A program made the position numbers and the translations under genes. A stretch of 6,327 bases of DNA. Source: M3007 sp038246345 (GTDB lineage: Bacteria; Bacteroidota; Bacteroidia; Chitinophagales; Saprospiraceae). Where the stretch lies: NCBI GenBank assembly GCA_038246345.1, contig JBBRWA010000316.1, forward strand, positions 1 to 6,327, written 5' to 3'. The notes beneath the pieces were generated by a model. That model saw only the letters and a list, made by a program, of their open reading frames with translations, had not been told where the DNA came from and ran no database searches. Of the stretch, positions 6,214 through 6,327 are shown one piece after another (within the stretch, counting starts at the first letter, position 1; each line of letters opens with the position of its first letter).

Positions 6214-6327
6214 CTAACCTTCCGGGTAATTGGGAATGTTCAACCCCAGGATAATATCGTGCTCCGCAATTTGCAAGTCGCCCTTTTCCAGCACCCGCAA
6301 TACCCCCGAGCCGCCCCGGTTTTGCAG
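6214..6327 (-). CDS. C-terminal end of an unidentified protein (partial, truncated by window edge)
   Basis: The minus strand is open from the right edge to a TAG at 6214-6216, giving 37 residues. They begin LQNRGGSGVLRVLEKGD and end in NIPNYPEG. The composition is GC-rich with codon use like the other native genes, which supports real coding. The pattern SGVLRVLEKGDLQ followed by hydrophobic residues is reminiscent of the C-terminal strand of MOSC domains (SGxxxRVLxxGxVxxGD), but the usual GD is replaced by AEHD and the fragment is too short to be sure. It could be the end of another beta-rich domain. The downstream 183 bases before the OsmC gene contain no clear terminator. Confidence 0.55.
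   Translation of the reverse strand: MQNRGGSGVLRVLEKGDLQIAEHDIILGLNIPNYPEG

Noticed and set aside
1..6327. CRISPR array, tRNA or rRNA genes, or transposase.
   Set aside because: No regularly spaced repeats, no tRNA-like cloverleaf or rRNA segments, and no transposase or integrase motifs were seen on either strand.

Overview
The window looks like a chromosomal stretch from a member of the Bacteroidota, probably a Saprospiria-like or related environmental lineage. Three things point there: a very large secreted protein ending in a type IX secretion (T9SS) type A sorting domain, a TAnnTTTG-type promoter element in front of one gene, and A-rich leaders without clear Shine-Dalgarno sequences. The lineage below phylum level is a guess.

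Layout, left to right. (1) Positions 2-2740, plus strand: the 3' part of a long gene for a multidomain extracellular protein. Its order is a LamG-like beta-sandwich, a PKD domain, a SprB-like repeat domain, a glycoside-hydrolase-like TIM-barrel region and a T9SS sorting tail. The N-terminus and signal peptide lie outside the window. (2) 2741-3042: a noncoding gap between convergent genes, with an imperfect ~43-nt tandem duplication, nested inverted repeats and a possible terminator. (3) 3043-4374, minus strand: a complete APC-superfamily amino acid permease. (4) 4375-4737: a 363-base divergent intergenic region with three copies of an 8-mer (TAATGGAA or its complement), a 10-bp inverted repeat, a long hairpin and a good -7 promoter element. 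(5) 4738-5460, plus strand: a TerC-family integral membrane protein, probably a metal ion exporter. (6) 5526-5570: a 20-bp-stem hairpin that probably terminates transcription between convergent genes. (7) 5599-6030, minus strand: an OsmC-family protein. (8) 6214-6327, minus strand: the last 37 codons of a further gene that runs off the window.

The genes do not form one operon; orientations alternate (+, -, +, -, -). The notable structural point is base composition. The TerC gene and its flanking noncoding DNA (roughly 4440-5525) are AT-rich, at about one-third GC in the rows I counted, while the neighbours on both sides run from 45 to 70%. The block begins at a cluster of inverted repeats and ends at the strong hairpin, which suggests a gene acquired by horizontal transfer. 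I found no convincing new biological system. The most interesting items are the GH-like domain of the secreted protein, the acquired-looking terC block and the repeat-rich intergenic regions.
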